Origin: Alphaproteobacteria bacterium
GTDB lineage: Bacteria; Pseudomonadota; Alphaproteobacteria; Reyranellales; Reyranellaceae
Reading direction: 5' to 3'
DNA: 64,000 nt
Assembly (NCBI GenBank): GCA_017307275.1
Contig: JAFKFK010000008.1
Coordinates: 186,001 to 250,000 of the forward strand
A model generated the notes under the pieces. That model had not been told where the DNA came from and searched no databases. It worked only from the letters and a program-made list of their open reading frames with translations. Positions 1 to 9,114 of the stretch are shown piece by piece (the first letter of the stretch is position 1; the number at the start of each line of letters is the position of its first letter). The position numbers were made by a program, and so were the translations under genes.

Positions 1-459
1 GCGACCCCGCCCGGTTTGCGCTTCGCGTTCGCCATCAAGGCCAAGGTCGGCCCGGTCCAGGATCTCGGCCAGACGGCGCGGGGTCACCGGCGCATCATCG
101 ACATCGTGGGCGGCGAAGTGACAGGACCACGCCTTGAGGGCGAAATCCTGCCCGGCGGCGCCGACTGGCAAATCGTGCGCCCCGACGGCACGATCGAAGT
201 CGTGGCGCGCTACACGATCCGCAGCACGTCGGGCGCAATGATCTATGTCCAGAACAAGGGGCTACGCGTGGCGAGCCCGGAGATCCTGGCCCGCATGTCA
301 AAGGGCGAGCTGGTGCCCTTCGACAGCTATCATTTCCGCACGGCGCCCCGCTTCGAGACTGCCGACCTTGGCCTCAAGTGGCTGGAGCGAGCAACCTTCG
401 TTGGTGTCGCAACACGAGCGCCGGACCGTATCGCCATCGGCTTCCACGAGGTGCTTTAG
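1..459 (+). CDS. DUF3237 (UPF0311) family protein, 5' end cut by the window
   Basis: The frame is open from the first base of the window, so the true start probably lies upstream; the first in-window start codon is a TTG at 16. The visible product has about 150 residues. It shows the DUF3237 pattern: a G-T-A-R-G-like turn, then a GGE..GP.LEG segment, a PGGADW motif near residue 48, and a VARYTI..SGAMIYV stretch. The family forms small beta-barrel proteins of unknown biochemical role. The stop overlaps by 4 bp, tail to tail, the stop of the converging peroxidase gene. Family assignment is good; function is unknown. Confidence 0.75.
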   Translation, partial: ATPPGLRFAFAIKAKVGPVQDLGQTARGHRRIIDIVGGEVTGPRLEGEILPGGADWQIVRPDGTIEVVARYTIRSTSGAMIYVQNKGLRVASPEILARMSKGELVPFDSYHFRTAPRFETADLGLKWLERATFVGVATRAPDRIAIGFHEVL

Positions 460-1868
460 AGAGCCCGCAGGAAAACCACGAGATCCTGCTTCTCCGGCGT
501 CGTCAGCTTCGTCCCCAGCACGAGATTGAAGAACTCGACTGTGTCCTCAAGGGTGAGCAGCCGCCCATCGTGCAGATAAGGCGGTGAGTCCTTGATGCCA
601 CGCAGCGGGAACGTCTTGATCGGGCCATCGGCGCTGGCATATCGGCCGTTGATCATCACCGGCTTGTAGAAGCGTTCGGCCTGGAGATTGTGCATCAGGT
701 TGTCGGTGTAGAACGGCGCGGCGTGACAGGTGCCGCACTGGCCCTTGCTGAAGAATATATCCTGCCCGCGCAGCTCGGCAGCGCTTGCCTTTGCGGGATC
801 GAGCTTGCCGAGCACGTTCAGCTTCGGCGCCGGCGGGAAGTCCAGTAGCGCCTGGAACTCACCCATGAAATGGACCTGACTGCCTCGCTCCAGAACGTTG
901 ACACCCTTCTTGGTGGCAATCACCGGATCGCCGTCAAAGTAGGCGGCGCGCTGCTCGAATTCGGTGAAGTCCTCGACCGTCTTCAAGGCTCGCTGCGAAC
1001 CGAACAGCCGCTGGATGTTGACGCCCCGCAAGGGTGGCGTGTCGATGCGGTGGCGGAACTCCTGCGGACGAATGTCGCCGACCAGATGGGTCGCCGCATT
1101 GGTGTGGCCGTTGGCGTGGCAGTCGAAGCACGCGACGCCGCGGCTAGCCTTCTCTGACCGTCGATCCTCGGTCTGATTGAACTGCTGCTGCGGGAACGGT
1201 GTCAGGAGGAGGCGCAAACCCTCGATTTGTTTGGGATTCAGGATGCCGTTGAACAGCTCGTAGTAGTTGTCGATGGTCAGCAGCTTGCCCTGGGACACAT
1301 CGCCAAGATCGGGTCGCGTGGTCAGATAGATCGGCGGCGGAAACTCGGGCAGGAACTGGTCGGGCAGGTCGAACTCAAGATCGAAGCGCGTAAGGTCTCG
1401 CGCTTCCTGCTTCTTGATCTCCTCGATCTCGAACTTGGGAAACAGCATGCCGCCCTCGGCATGGTTGGGATGGGGCAGCGGATAGAATCCCTTGGGAAAC
1501 AGATCCCGGTCGCGAATCTCCGTCGGGCTCATGCCGGCGAGCTGGTCCCAGGTCACGCCGGCGGCAAGCTTGGCGCGTACGCCCTCCTGCACGGCCTTGC
1601 CCCGCGTCATCGTCACGCCGGCGGCGGGTCGATTGGCGAGGTCGTAACGTTCGGCCAAGAGATCGGCTTGCCGTTTCTGGATTGCGGGTTGCGCCGCTTT
1701 CATGCGCGCCAGGGTCGTGGCAAACGGTTCCTTGATATCGACCGGTGCATAGCTCGACGCGCCCCGCGGTGAAGGCGCGGGCGCCTGCTGTGCGTATGCA
1801 ATGGTGAGGCTGGTCAACGCAACGCTGGCCACCAGGAGCGTCCCATATCCGGGCTTTGACAGGTTCAT
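456..1868 (-). CDS. Di-haem cytochrome c peroxidase-like protein
   Basis: Predicted periplasmic c-type cytochrome of 470 residues related to the bacterial di-haem cytochrome c peroxidase/MauG superfamily. Residues 1-26 form a signal peptide ending AYA. Two covalent haem motifs are visible, CFDCH at 247-251 and CGTCH at 378-382. The segment LRGIKDSPPYLHDGR near 425 is typical of the C-terminal haem domain in this family. Members reduce hydrogen peroxide or carry out haem-based oxidations. The protein is longer than classical peroxidases (about 320-350), with an N-terminal region of about 200 residues whose role I cannot assign. It ends tail to tail with the DUF3237 gene. The exact substrate is unknown. 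Confidence 0.85.
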   Translation of the reverse strand: MNLSKPGYGTLLVASVALTSLTIAYAQQAPAPSPRGASSYAPVDIKEPFATTLARMKAAQPAIQKRQADLLAERYDLANRPAAGVTMTRGKAVQEGVRAKLAAGVTWDQLAGMSPTEIRDRDLFPKGFYPLPHPNHAEGGMLFPKFEIEEIKKQEARDLTRFDLEFDLPDQFLPEFPPPIYLTTRPDLGDVSQGKLLTIDNYYELFNGILNPKQIEGLRLLLTPFPQQQFNQTEDRRSEKASRGVACFDCHANGHTNAATHLVGDIRPQEFRHRIDTPPLRGVNIQRLFGSQRALKTVEDFTEFEQRAAYFDGDPVIATKKGVNVLERGSQVHFMGEFQALLDFPPAPKLNVLGKLDPAKASAAELRGQDIFFSKGQCGTCHAAPFYTDNLMHNLQAERFYKPVMINGRYASADGPIKTFPLRGIKDSPPYLHDGRLLTLEDTVEFFNLVLGTKLTTPEKQDLVVFLRAL

Positions 1869-1974
1869 GGAGCCTCCCCCGACTTACAAAGGAGAATTCA
1901 CAACCAACCATAACCTGTAATTGCAGAGCAGGCCGAAGGTTCCCGCTCATTGGGAATTTAGTCAGAGGGGACGA

Positions 1975-3816
1975 TCAGCGGCCGATCAGGTTCGCCCTGA
2001 CATTGGCCCAGAAGCCCGGGTCTCTCGGGGTCGCGCGGCTGTGCGCGGCCATACGGCGGTAGAGATCGCGCAACGACCGGCGCCTGCCGTGCGGCTTCAG
2101 CTCGGCGCCCTCCTTGCCGGGTTCCAGTTCGAGTTCTCGGGTATGGAAGAGCTCGAGGCCGGGACGATGCCCGATGCTGACTACCGCAGTGTCGGGCAGC
2201 TTCTCCAGCAGGAGGTTCATCACGTTTTCCTGCCCGGCTTCATCGAGGGCCGAGGTCGCCTCGTCCATGAAGATCCAGTCCGGCTTATGGATCAGCGTGC
2301 GGGCGAATGCGACGCGCTGCTGCTCGCCCCCGGACAGGATGTGATCCCAACGCTCTTCTTCGTCGAGGCGGCCGCGCAGATGGTCGAGTCCGACCTCGTG
2401 CAGTGCCTCGCGCAGGTCGTCGTCGGTGACGCCATTGGGCTCCTTGGGATAGAGCATTGCCTCGCGCAAAGTGCCGAGCGGGAAATAGGGCTTCTGCGGC
2501 ATGAAGGCGATCTCGCCGCGCGGCAGCTCCACCGAACCGCTCCCCCACGGCCAGACGCCGGCAACGGCGCGCATGATGGTACTCTTGCCACTGCCCGACT
2601 TGCCGCGGATCAGGACGCGCTCGCCACGGGCGATCTCGACTTCGGCATCGGCCACCAATGCCTCGCCATCGGGCCTCGACAGCCCGACATCGCGAAGGAT
2701 CAACCTGTCGCCCTCGCCCGGTGTTACTTCGATGCGCGCGCCGGCCGGCGCCTCCGCAGTCTCCTCGAGATCGTGGAGTGCCACGTGAAGATGGACCACC
2801 CGGTCGGTCGAGGCGCGCCAGTCGGCGAAGCGCGAAAAATTGTCGATCAGCCAGGACAGCGCCCATTGCACGCTGGAGAAGGCCTGCGCTGTCTGCATGA
2901 GCCCACCGAGCTGAAGCTCTCCACCGAGATAGCGCGGCAGGGCCACGACCAGCGGCACGACCGGTGCCAGGTAGGCAAGCGAGCTGGTGAGCAGGGCCAG
3001 GCTGCCCTGGCCCCGTGTCTGAACATGCCAGGCTTTGCGCAGGTCTCCGACCGACTCCTTGAGCCGGTCGCGTTCGTCCTGCTCGCCACGCATCAGCGCG
3101 ATGCCTTCGGCATTCTCGCGGGCGCGGATCAGCACCGACCGCATGTCGGCCTCGCGTCCCTGCCGCACGTTGCCGGCCTCGATCAGGCCACGGCCGAGCG
3201 CATAGGTGAGGATCGAACCGAACAGGGCATAGAGAACGGCGGCCCAGACCATGTAGCCCGGCAGGCTGAACGCAACGCCGCCGATGGTGACAGGCAGATC
3301 ACCCGACAGAACCCAGAGCACGCCAAGGAAGGTAATGAGCTGGAGGACACACTGCAGGATGCTCTGGGCGAACTCGACCGCGAGCTCCGTGGCAATGCGG
3401 ATATCCTCGGCGATACGGCCATCCGGGTTGTCGCATTCCTCGGCCAGCAGGCTGAGCTGGTACTGTCGTCCCGCGTTGAGCCAGCGCTGGGCCGTGACAT
3501 GCGTCAGCCAGGCCCGCCAGTTGAACTGCAGGCGACGGCGGATGTGGAGCTGGATGGCCACGGCGACGCCGGCCGAGGCGACGATGGCGGCCAGAATGTA
3601 GAGCTGCTCGACGAGCAGCGACGTGTCGCGCTTCTCCAAAGCGTTGAAGAAGTCCCGATTCCAGATGTTGAGCCACAGCGCGATGGCGACATTGATAATG
3701 CCGAACGCCGTCATCCCGGCGGTCAAAAGCCAGGCGACGCCGCGGTATCCGGGCGCCGTCCAGTAACCGCAGGCGACGGCGCCGAACGCGCGCAAGGAGC
3801 TGTGCGGTGTGTCCAC
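1975..3816 (-). CDS. ABCD/SbmA-YddA-type ABC transporter, fused permease and ATPase
   Basis: Single-chain half transporter of 613 residues. The N-terminal 330 residues hold about five or six membrane segments in the ABC_membrane_2 (ABCD/BacA-like) arrangement, including the typical WLNIWNRDFFNAL motif near residue 48. The C-terminal ATPase has Walker A GKSGSGKST at 405-413, signature LSGGEQQR at 494-501, and Walker B ending FMDEATSALD. Members of this group move peptides, cobalamin or fatty acyl compounds; the substrate here is not evident. The start abuts the stop of the class II aldolase gene upstream (3817), so the two are probably cotranscribed. The C-terminal 50 residues after the ATPase are basic and not assigned. 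Confidence 0.88.
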   Translation of the reverse strand: MDTPHSSLRAFGAVACGYWTAPGYRGVAWLLTAGMTAFGIINVAIALWLNIWNRDFFNALEKRDTSLLVEQLYILAAIVASAGVAVAIQLHIRRRLQFNWRAWLTHVTAQRWLNAGRQYQLSLLAEECDNPDGRIAEDIRIATELAVEFAQSILQCVLQLITFLGVLWVLSGDLPVTIGGVAFSLPGYMVWAAVLYALFGSILTYALGRGLIEAGNVRQGREADMRSVLIRARENAEGIALMRGEQDERDRLKESVGDLRKAWHVQTRGQGSLALLTSSLAYLAPVVPLVVALPRYLGGELQLGGLMQTAQAFSSVQWALSWLIDNFSRFADWRASTDRVVHLHVALHDLEETAEAPAGARIEVTPGEGDRLILRDVGLSRPDGEALVADAEVEIARGERVLIRGKSGSGKSTIMRAVAGVWPWGSGSVELPRGEIAFMPQKPYFPLGTLREAMLYPKEPNGVTDDDLREALHEVGLDHLRGRLDEEERWDHILSGGEQQRVAFARTLIHKPDWIFMDEATSALDEAGQENVMNLLLEKLPDTAVVSIGHRPGLELFHTRELELEPGKEGAELKPHGRRRSLRDLYRRMAAHSRATPRDPGFWANVRANLIGR

Positions 3817-4614
3817 TCAGTCGCGGAAGCTCGAATCGATACGGTCGAGCTTGCGCAGAAGGGCCGGCCAGTCGAGCAGGCCGAACGGCCGGCGGACATG
3901 GGGCTGGTAGTTCATGTAGGTCGCCTCGACCACGTCGGCCGGAACCTCGATCAGCTTGGTATTGCACGACATGGCCGCGATCTGCGTCTTGCAGGAAAGC
4001 TCCAGTCGATGCATGGCGTTGAACGCTTCGGGGATGGTGGCGCCGGTCGTGAGCAGGCCGTGGTTGCGCAGGATCATGGCGTTGTTGTCGCCGAGGCTCG
4101 CCACCAGCGCTTCACGGGCCGCCGTATCCAGCACGACGCCATCGAAGTCATGATAGCTGATCTTGGCGAAGCGCATCGAGGTCTGCGTGTTGGCCAGCAG
4201 GCCGCATTCCATGGTCGAGACCGCCATGCCCGGCCAGGTGTGCGTATGGATCACGCAGGCGATGTCGTGCTTGGCCATATGGATGGCGCTATGGATCACG
4301 AAGCCCGCACGGTTGACGCCGTATTCCAGGCCCCCGCTGAACTCAGGCTTGGTGAGGATGTTGCCCTCATGGTCGATCTTCAGCAGGCTCGACGCCGTGA
4401 TCTCTTCATAGAGGAGGCCATAGGCGTTGATGAGGAAGGCATTGTCTTCGCCCGGCACGCGGACCGAGATGTGGTTCGCGATCAGATCTGACATGCCGTA
4501 GAGGTCCATCAGCCGATAGCAAGCGGCGAGGTCGACACGGGCCTGCCATTCCTCGGGGGAGACCTGCGACCGGAGGTTGGCGACTTTCGCTGTCTTGAGG
4601 GCGTGCACGGCCAT
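3817..4614 (-). CDS. Class II aldolase/adducin domain protein
   Basis: Soluble 265-residue protein of the class II aldolase/adducin family, which includes L-fuculose-phosphate aldolase, L-ribulose-5-phosphate epimerase and many uncharacterised members. The metal-binding pattern is present: the HTHTWPG motif near residue 122 supplies two His ligands and RNHGLL near residue 183 supplies another His. Adducin-like bacterial homologues close to this form often lack a known sugar-phosphate substrate. The gene is upstream of, and contiguous with, the ABC transporter at 1975-3816, suggesting an operon. A 69-bp gap separates it from the TauE/SafE gene. Substrate unknown. Confidence 0.85.
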   Translation of the reverse strand: MAVHALKTAKVANLRSQVSPEEWQARVDLAACYRLMDLYGMSDLIANHISVRVPGEDNAFLINAYGLLYEEITASSLLKIDHEGNILTKPEFSGGLEYGVNRAGFVIHSAIHMAKHDIACVIHTHTWPGMAVSTMECGLLANTQTSMRFAKISYHDFDGVVLDTAAREALVASLGDNNAMILRNHGLLTTGATIPEAFNAMHRLELSCKTQIAAMSCNTKLIEVPADVVEATYMNYQPHVRRPFGLLDWPALLRKLDRIDSSFRD

Positions 4615-4683
4615 GGAAACGCTCCGGGGTGGAATTTGATCCCAGACCGTAAACCCGGCACGGCCTGACCGTCCATCGGCCGG

Positions 4684-5433
4684 TCAGATCAGCCCGCGCG
4701 CTGCGAGATAGGCCCCGAGGGCCAGCAACCCGGCGAAGAACCAGAACCGGAAGGTCTGCGGCGACAGGCGGGCCCGGACGGCCTGGCCGAGCCGCATGCC
4801 CAGAAGCGCAATGACGACCGCCGCAAGCGAGGGCCAGGCAAGCTCCCAGGTGAAGGCCCGGTCGCCGGCCAAGGTCACTGCCAGGGCCAGGGTCGAAACC
4901 GTGAAGGAAAGGCCAAGTGCCTGTACGAGCTCGTCCTTCTGCAGCCCGATCGCCTGCATGTAGGGAACGGCCGGGATCACGAAGACGCCGGTCGCCGCCG
5001 TGACGGCGCCCGTTACGGCCCCGGTCAGCGGGCCGAGCCAGGGTTCGGCCCCTCGCGGCACGACGAGCTTCAAGGCCGCCAGGCCCGAAACGGCATAGGC
5101 CATGAGGGCCACGCCCAAGGCCAGGGCGCCGTAAGGTCCGCCCAGGCCCGACAGGAAGGCCGCCCCTCCCCAGGTACCGACGCAGACCCCGAGATTGAGG
5201 GGCCACAGGCGGCGCATCACGGAGCGAAGGTGGGGGCCGCCCACCATCTGCCAGACGTTGGTGACCAGCGACGGCAGGATCAGCAGGGCCGCAGCTTCGG
5301 CCGGCGGCAGCACGACCACCAGCAGACCCATCGAGATCGTGGGAAGCCCCAGGCCGATGATGCCCTTGGTGAAACCCGCCAGCACGAAAACAGCCAGGAC
5401 AAAGACGAGAACGGTCGCCGTCATGGGCCACAC
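4684..5433 (-). CDS. TauE/SafE (TSUP) family sulfite/organosulfur exporter-like permease
   Basis: Integral membrane protein of 249 residues with about seven or eight hydrophobic segments. It starts with the TSUP-type sequence FVLAGFTKGIIGLGLPT and has a second related half (GAVTGAVTAATGVFVIPAVPYMQ). The family exports sulfite, sulfoacetate or other anions. The gene is divergent from the LysR regulator at 5517 and shares an 83-bp intergenic region carrying two inverted repeats, so that regulator probably controls it. Two in-frame ATG codons (5433 and 5424) are possible starts. The sulfur-oxidation cluster a few kilobases away makes sulfite export plausible, but the substrate is an inference. 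Confidence 0.85.
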   Translation of the reverse strand: MWPMTATVLVFVLAVFVLAGFTKGIIGLGLPTISMGLLVVVLPPAEAAALLILPSLVTNVWQMVGGPHLRSVMRRLWPLNLGVCVGTWGGAAFLSGLGGPYGALALGVALMAYAVSGLAALKLVVPRGAEPWLGPLTGAVTGAVTAATGVFVIPAVPYMQAIGLQKDELVQALGLSFTVSTLALAVTLAGDRAFTWELAWPSLAAVVIALLGMRLGQAVRARLSPQTFRFWFFAGLLALGAYLAARGLI

Positions 5434-5462
5434 ATGGCGGCAGACGCGCCGGGCGGCAATGT

Positions 5463-5498
5463 GGAGAATACAGGTTCTCCCTTCGGATCAGCCGAAGG
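5463..5498. promoter_or_regulatory. Two adjacent inverted repeats between divergent TauE/SafE and LysR genes
   Basis: GGAGAA-N6-TTCTCC (5463-5480) is followed by CCTTCGG-N5-CCGAAGG (5480-5498), both perfect dyads in an 83-bp divergent intergenic region. LysR regulators usually bind such dyads next to their own promoter. A ribosome-binding sequence GGAGAG lies just after, before the lysR ATG at 5517. Assignment as a LysR operator is inference from position. Confidence 0.45.
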
Positions 5499-5516
5499 CT
5501 AAATCGGAGAGAGCCT

Positions 5517-6404
5517 ATGCGCTTCGACCTCACCGACCTCCGCCTGTTCCGTCACGTCGTCGAGACAGAGAGCATCACCCGCGGCGCTGAGCGGACACAT
5601 CTCGCTCTGGCCTCGGCGAGTGCGCGCATCCGCGGCATGGAGGAGGTGCTGGGCGTACCGCTCCTGAAGCGGGGCCGGCGCGGCGTTCAGCCGACCGGCG
5701 CCGGCCGCGCCCTGCTCGATCACGCCCGCATCGTCCTGCAGCAGATCGAGACCATGCGCGGCGAGCTGGGTGCCTTTTCGCGGGGGCTCAAAGGCCATGT
5801 GCGGCTGCTCGCCAACACGGCCGCCATGTCCGAGCATCTGCCGGCCGTGCTGGCGGATTTCCTCGCAGCCAATCCCAGCATCGACCTCGACCTGGAGGAT
5901 CGCGAAAGCCCGGCGATTGCCGCCGCCATTGCGGTGGGCGACGCCGATATCGGCATCGCGACCGAAGCCTCGCTTGTGCCTGGCCTGGAAAGTCATCCGT
6001 TCCGGCCGGACCGGCTGGTGCTGGCCATGGCGTCGGGCCATCCCCTCGCCGGCCGGCGCCAGGTCGGCTTCGCCGAGTTGCTCGACCTCGATTTCGTCGG
6101 CCTAACGCGCGGCACGGCTCTCGACGAGCATGTGACGCGGCATGCCGCGCGACTCGGGCGGGCGCTGCGGCTCCGGGTCAGGGCGAACAGTCTCGACGCG
6201 GTCTGCGCCATGGTGGCGGCCGGCGTCGGAGTCGGCATCGTGCCAGAGGCGACGGCCCGCCGTCAGCGGCGCGCCCTGCCGCTCGCCATGGTGCGCATCG
6301 CCGAGCCCTGGGCAGCCCGCCAGCTCACCCTCTGCGTCCGCGATTCACGCCACCTGTCGCGGCCGGCGCGGCGTCTGTTCGAGGCCCTTAGGAAGAGCGC
6401 CTAG
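5517..6404 (+). CDS. LysR-family transcriptional regulator
   Basis: A 295-residue regulator with the LysR layout. Residues 1-60 form the winged helix-turn-helix (LRLFRHVVETESITRGAERTHLALASASARIRGMEE), followed by a linker helix and a type 2 periplasmic-binding-fold effector domain to about residue 292. Similar regulators often control a divergently transcribed transporter gene, and here a TauE/SafE exporter lies on the other strand 83 bp away. A GGAGAG ribosome-binding site precedes the ATG. The 3' end overlaps by 4 bp, tail to tail, the Lrp-family gene. The effector is not predictable from sequence. Confidence 0.9.
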   Translation: MRFDLTDLRLFRHVVETESITRGAERTHLALASASARIRGMEEVLGVPLLKRGRRGVQPTGAGRALLDHARIVLQQIETMRGELGAFSRGLKGHVRLLANTAAMSEHLPAVLADFLAANPSIDLDLEDRESPAIAAAIAVGDADIGIATEASLVPGLESHPFRPDRLVLAMASGHPLAGRRQVGFAELLDLDFVGLTRGTALDEHVTRHAARLGRALRLRVRANSLDAVCAMVAAGVGVGIVPEATARRQRRALPLAMVRIAEPWAARQLTLCVRDSRHLSRPARRLFEALRKSA

Positions 6405-6880
6405 CGTTTGCGCGTCGGCTTCAAGTCCGTGGCGATCGGATAGGCCGTGGTCGATTTCACCCGCTCCATCGAGAAGCGCGAGGTCACGTTCTTCAACGGC
6501 ATGGTGTCGATCAGCTTCTTGTAGAAGGCGTCGTAGGCCTGCATGTCGGTCACGGCGACCCGCAGCATGTAGTCGATGTCGCCGGCCATGCGATGAAACT
6601 CCATCACCTCGGGCATGGCAGTGACCGTCTGGGCGAACTTCGACAGCCAAGCCGAGGAATGGTCGCCGGTCTCGATGGAGACGAACACGGTCAGCCCCAT
6701 GCCGATGGATTCCGGCGAGATCAGTGCCACCCTCTTGAGGATGATCCCGGCCTTTTCCAGGCGCTGGATTCGCTTCCAGCACGGGCTTTGTGACAGCCCG
6801 ACCCGATGCGCAATCTGCGCTAGTGAAAGGCTCGCATCCTCCTGGAGGAGAGCCACGATCTTCCTGTCGATCGCATCCAT
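6401..6880 (-). CDS. Lrp/AsnC-family transcriptional regulator
   Basis: A 159-residue member of the Lrp/AsnC family. Residues 1-60 hold the DNA-binding helix-turn-helix (DRKIVALLQEDASLSLAQIAHRVGLSQSPCWKRIQRLE) and residues 65-155 the RAM/ligand-binding domain with the EVMEFHRMAGDIDYMLRV pattern. These proteins sense amino acids and act as local or global regulators. Length is normal for the family. The target is not evident; the gene sits between two genes of unrelated families. A small unassigned gene lies 33 bp upstream on the same strand. Confidence 0.9.
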   Translation of the reverse strand: MDAIDRKIVALLQEDASLSLAQIAHRVGLSQSPCWKRIQRLEKAGIILKRVALISPESIGMGLTVFVSIETGDHSSAWLSKFAQTVTAMPEVMEFHRMAGDIDYMLRVAVTDMQAYDAFYKKLIDTMPLKNVTSRFSMERVKSTTAYPIATDLKPTRKR

Positions 6881-6913
6881 GATTGAAATACCTGTGGTCG
6901 GCCTGCGGCCAGT

Positions 6914-7186
6914 CTAGACCGGAAGCGACTCCAGACGCACGGGGGCGCCAAGTCGGAGGCTGAGTGTTTCGGCCAACCCGTCGATGTCGCCGTCCACCGG
7001 GCCGGCATGGCTCGCCAGCCGCGGATCGGCGCCGTTGAACCAGGACAGCCGCCAGGCTCCGCCCTCACAGACCAGCGAACCGACCACGCGGCCGTGTACG
7101 GAGATGGCCCAGAGGGAGGGCTCGTCCTGGGCCGCCTGGATCAGGCGGGCAGCACGCGCAACGAGACTGGTCGCAAGGCTCAACAT
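6914..7186 (-). CDS. Hypothetical small protein
   Basis: A 90-residue open frame I do not recognise. The product has an N-terminal amphipathic helix (ATSLVARAARLIQAAQDE) and then alternating hydrophobic and polar residues that could form a small beta sheet (SVHGRVVGSLVCEGGAWRLSW). It has no signal peptide or metal motif. It is co-oriented with the Lrp gene downstream, 33 bp apart, which suggests possible cotranscription. Support rests on position, absence of a better alternative frame and compatible codon use; it may still be spurious. Confidence 0.5.
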   Translation of the reverse strand: MLSLATSLVARAARLIQAAQDEPSLWAISVHGRVVGSLVCEGGAWRLSWFNGADPRLASHAGPVDGDIDGLAETLSLRLGAPVRLESLPV

Positions 7187-7313
7187 GGCCCGACTCTAGA
7201 GGCCGACCGACAGCAGCAGCAATGAAACGCGCCGTCGAATTGCCGGCAGCCGGCGGCAGAAATACCTCCGCCAATGCGCCAGAGGAGAATTTTCCTCTCC
7301 CGGCAAGTGCCGC

Positions 7314-8285
7314 CTACTTGATCAGCCCCTGCTCCTTGTAGAAGCGCCTGACGCCTGGGTGCAGCACATCGAGCGACGGCACGGCCGCCAGCGTGTTCTT
7401 CGCGGTGCTCTGCCCGAGCTGGCGTGGAGCGAGGCCGGCGCGTTCGACGCGATGCAGGCCGGCAGCCAGCCGATAACCGACAGTCTCGTCGAGATCAGGC
7501 CGCGCCAGAATGAAGCTCCAGGAGCCCACGCTATGGATCGGCTCGGATTGGCCGGCATAGAGACCGGCCTGCACGGTGAAGCGGTGCAGAAAGTCGTACT
7601 TCGCCACAATACGATCCGCTTCCTCGGCCGTCGGCACGACGAAGCGCACACCGTTGGGATTGTTGGCGATGGTGACAAAGCCCGGCCAGCGCAGGCCACC
7701 ACCCCAAAGCGCCGATGCCGTGCCATCGATCACCATGGCCGGGCCATCCGAAAGCCGCTCCGTGTAGATCGAGTCGAAATCCTTGTCGACGTCGAGGCCC
7801 ATGCCGTCCATCACGTAGCGTCCCTGGACGGCAAGACCCGACCCGCGCGCATTCCAGACGACCGGCCGGCCCCTGAGATCGGTGATCGAGCGATAGCGGC
7901 TGTCGGCACGTACCGCAAACATGCCCGGAGTCGCATACATGACGGAGATGACGGTGAGTCTCGTCGCCGGCTTGCCTGTGCCGGTGAACAGCTCGTGCAC
8001 CACCTCGCCGAAGGCGAACCCGATGTCGAGTTCGCCGCGCTCCAGCATCGGCACGTTGTCGAGCGTGCCGCGCGTCGCGTGCTCCCGCATCTCCAGCGAT
8101 GGCTCCACCGACTTGAGGGCGTCGACAAAGGCGCCGCCATAGAGGACGAAGGCACCCCCTTCCGCGGCCGTGCCGACACTTACTCTCGTGGGCGCCGCCG
8201 CCGCATCACGCAGCAGTATCAGTCCCGGCAGCGACGCGAGCATCGAACGGCGAACGACAGAAGCCATGCGCCATGATACCGGCAA
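7314..8285 (-). CDS. TAXI-family TRAP transporter solute-binding protein
   Basis: Predicted periplasmic binding protein of 323 residues with an N-terminal signal sequence (residues 1-31, ending DAAAA). It carries the TAXI-type opening RVSVGTAAEGGAFVLYGGAF and the internal DLRGRPVVWNARGSG segment of this family. TAXI proteins deliver small organic acids to a TRAP permease; no DctM/DctQ-like permease gene lies in the window. It is the last gene of the minus-strand sox run, 52 bp after soxA. A role in supplying a substrate to the sulfur cluster is possible but not shown. Confidence 0.82.
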   Translation of the reverse strand: MPVSWRMASVVRRSMLASLPGLILLRDAAAAPTRVSVGTAAEGGAFVLYGGAFVDALKSVEPSLEMREHATRGTLDNVPMLERGELDIGFAFGEVVHELFTGTGKPATRLTVISVMYATPGMFAVRADSRYRSITDLRGRPVVWNARGSGLAVQGRYVMDGMGLDVDKDFDSIYTERLSDGPAMVIDGTASALWGGGLRWPGFVTIANNPNGVRFVVPTAEEADRIVAKYDFLHRFTVQAGLYAGQSEPIHSVGSWSFILARPDLDETVGYRLAAGLHRVERAGLAPRQLGQSTAKNTLAAVPSLDVLHPGVRRFYKEQGLIK

Positions 8286-8337
8286 TCCGGAAGGCCCCTA
8301 AGCGCGACCTACACTGCTGCACTGCATGACAAAACTC

Positions 8338-9114
8338 TCAGGGTCTGACGCCCGGCGACTCCAGGATCATGCCCTTGGCACGGTCCATGAGGTAAAGCTC
8401 CAGGGCGACGTACTCCGGCGCCCCCGCTGGGTAAGGCTCGGCGCGGATGCCGACCAGACAGTTGCGCAGACGCCGGCGCAGCGATCCCGGCCCCTGCCAT
8501 TCGAGGCGGTAGATCGGGTAGCCAGTGGGATGGGCCTGCGGGATGGTCACGCCCGCGAGCTTCTTGCCGGCGTTGTCGTCATGGCAGATGGCACAGGACA
8601 GGTTGAGCTGACCTTGCCGGCGCGCGTAGATCTCCGCGCCCTGCTCGCGATAGGCCGCCAGTCGAGGATCGTCGGGCGGTGCAATCGGCAACCCGCGCGA
8701 TTGCCGCGACACGAATGCAAGAAGTGCCAGCATGTCCTGGCTTTCCGGCGGCAGTGGTGGTGCTTTCTGGTTGTCGACGCGACAGAGGTTGATGCGGCCC
8801 TCGAGATCGATGGGCTTGTCGGCGCCGGACGGGATCGCCGGATAGCGCGCCGCCACGCCCTTCATGCTGACGTTCGCTGCGGCATGGCAGTCGGCGCAGG
8901 ACTTGTCGGCCGTGCCGACGCGCTGCTCCCAGAGCTTTGCGCCCTGCTGAACGAACAGCATGCCGGGATTGGCCGTGTCGTCGTCCTGCATCTGCTGCAG
9001 GGCGGCGCCCATATCCCGATAACCGGAACGGCGTTTGTCGCTCCCGCCCTGCGCAAGGGCGAGCGACGCACCGAACACCGCGGCAAGGACGATACCGAAG
9101 CGCAGCCCGGTCAT
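8338..9114 (-). CDS. soxA: Sulfur-oxidation di-haem cytochrome SoxA
   Basis: Catalytic subunit of SoxAX, which couples thiosulfate or another sulfane donor to the SoxY cysteine in the periplasm. The 258-residue product has a signal peptide (residues 1-21), two haem motifs (CADCH at 73-77 and CAICH at 174-178) and the catalytic-haem ligand cysteine C219 in the RNCLVGIRAEPY segment that defines SoxA. Length and motif spacing are normal. The start overlaps the soxZ stop by 4 bp (ATGA), so it is translationally coupled. Neighbours soxZ, soxY and soxX confirm the assignment. Confidence 0.95.
   Translation of the reverse strand: MTGLRFGIVLAAVFGASLALAQGGSDKRRSGYRDMGAALQQMQDDDTANPGMLFVQQGAKLWEQRVGTADKSCADCHAAANVSMKGVAARYPAIPSGADKPIDLEGRINLCRVDNQKAPPLPPESQDMLALLAFVSRQSRGLPIAPPDDPRLAAYREQGAEIYARRQGQLNLSCAICHDDNAGKKLAGVTIPQAHPTGYPIYRLEWQGPGSLRRRLRNCLVGIRAEPYPAGAPEYVALELYLMDRAKGMILESPGVRP

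Noticed and set aside
1921-4491. Long plus-strand open frame of about 850 codons
   Set aside because: It is a shadow of the ABC transporter and aldolase genes on the minus strand; no family pattern, and high GC makes such frames common.
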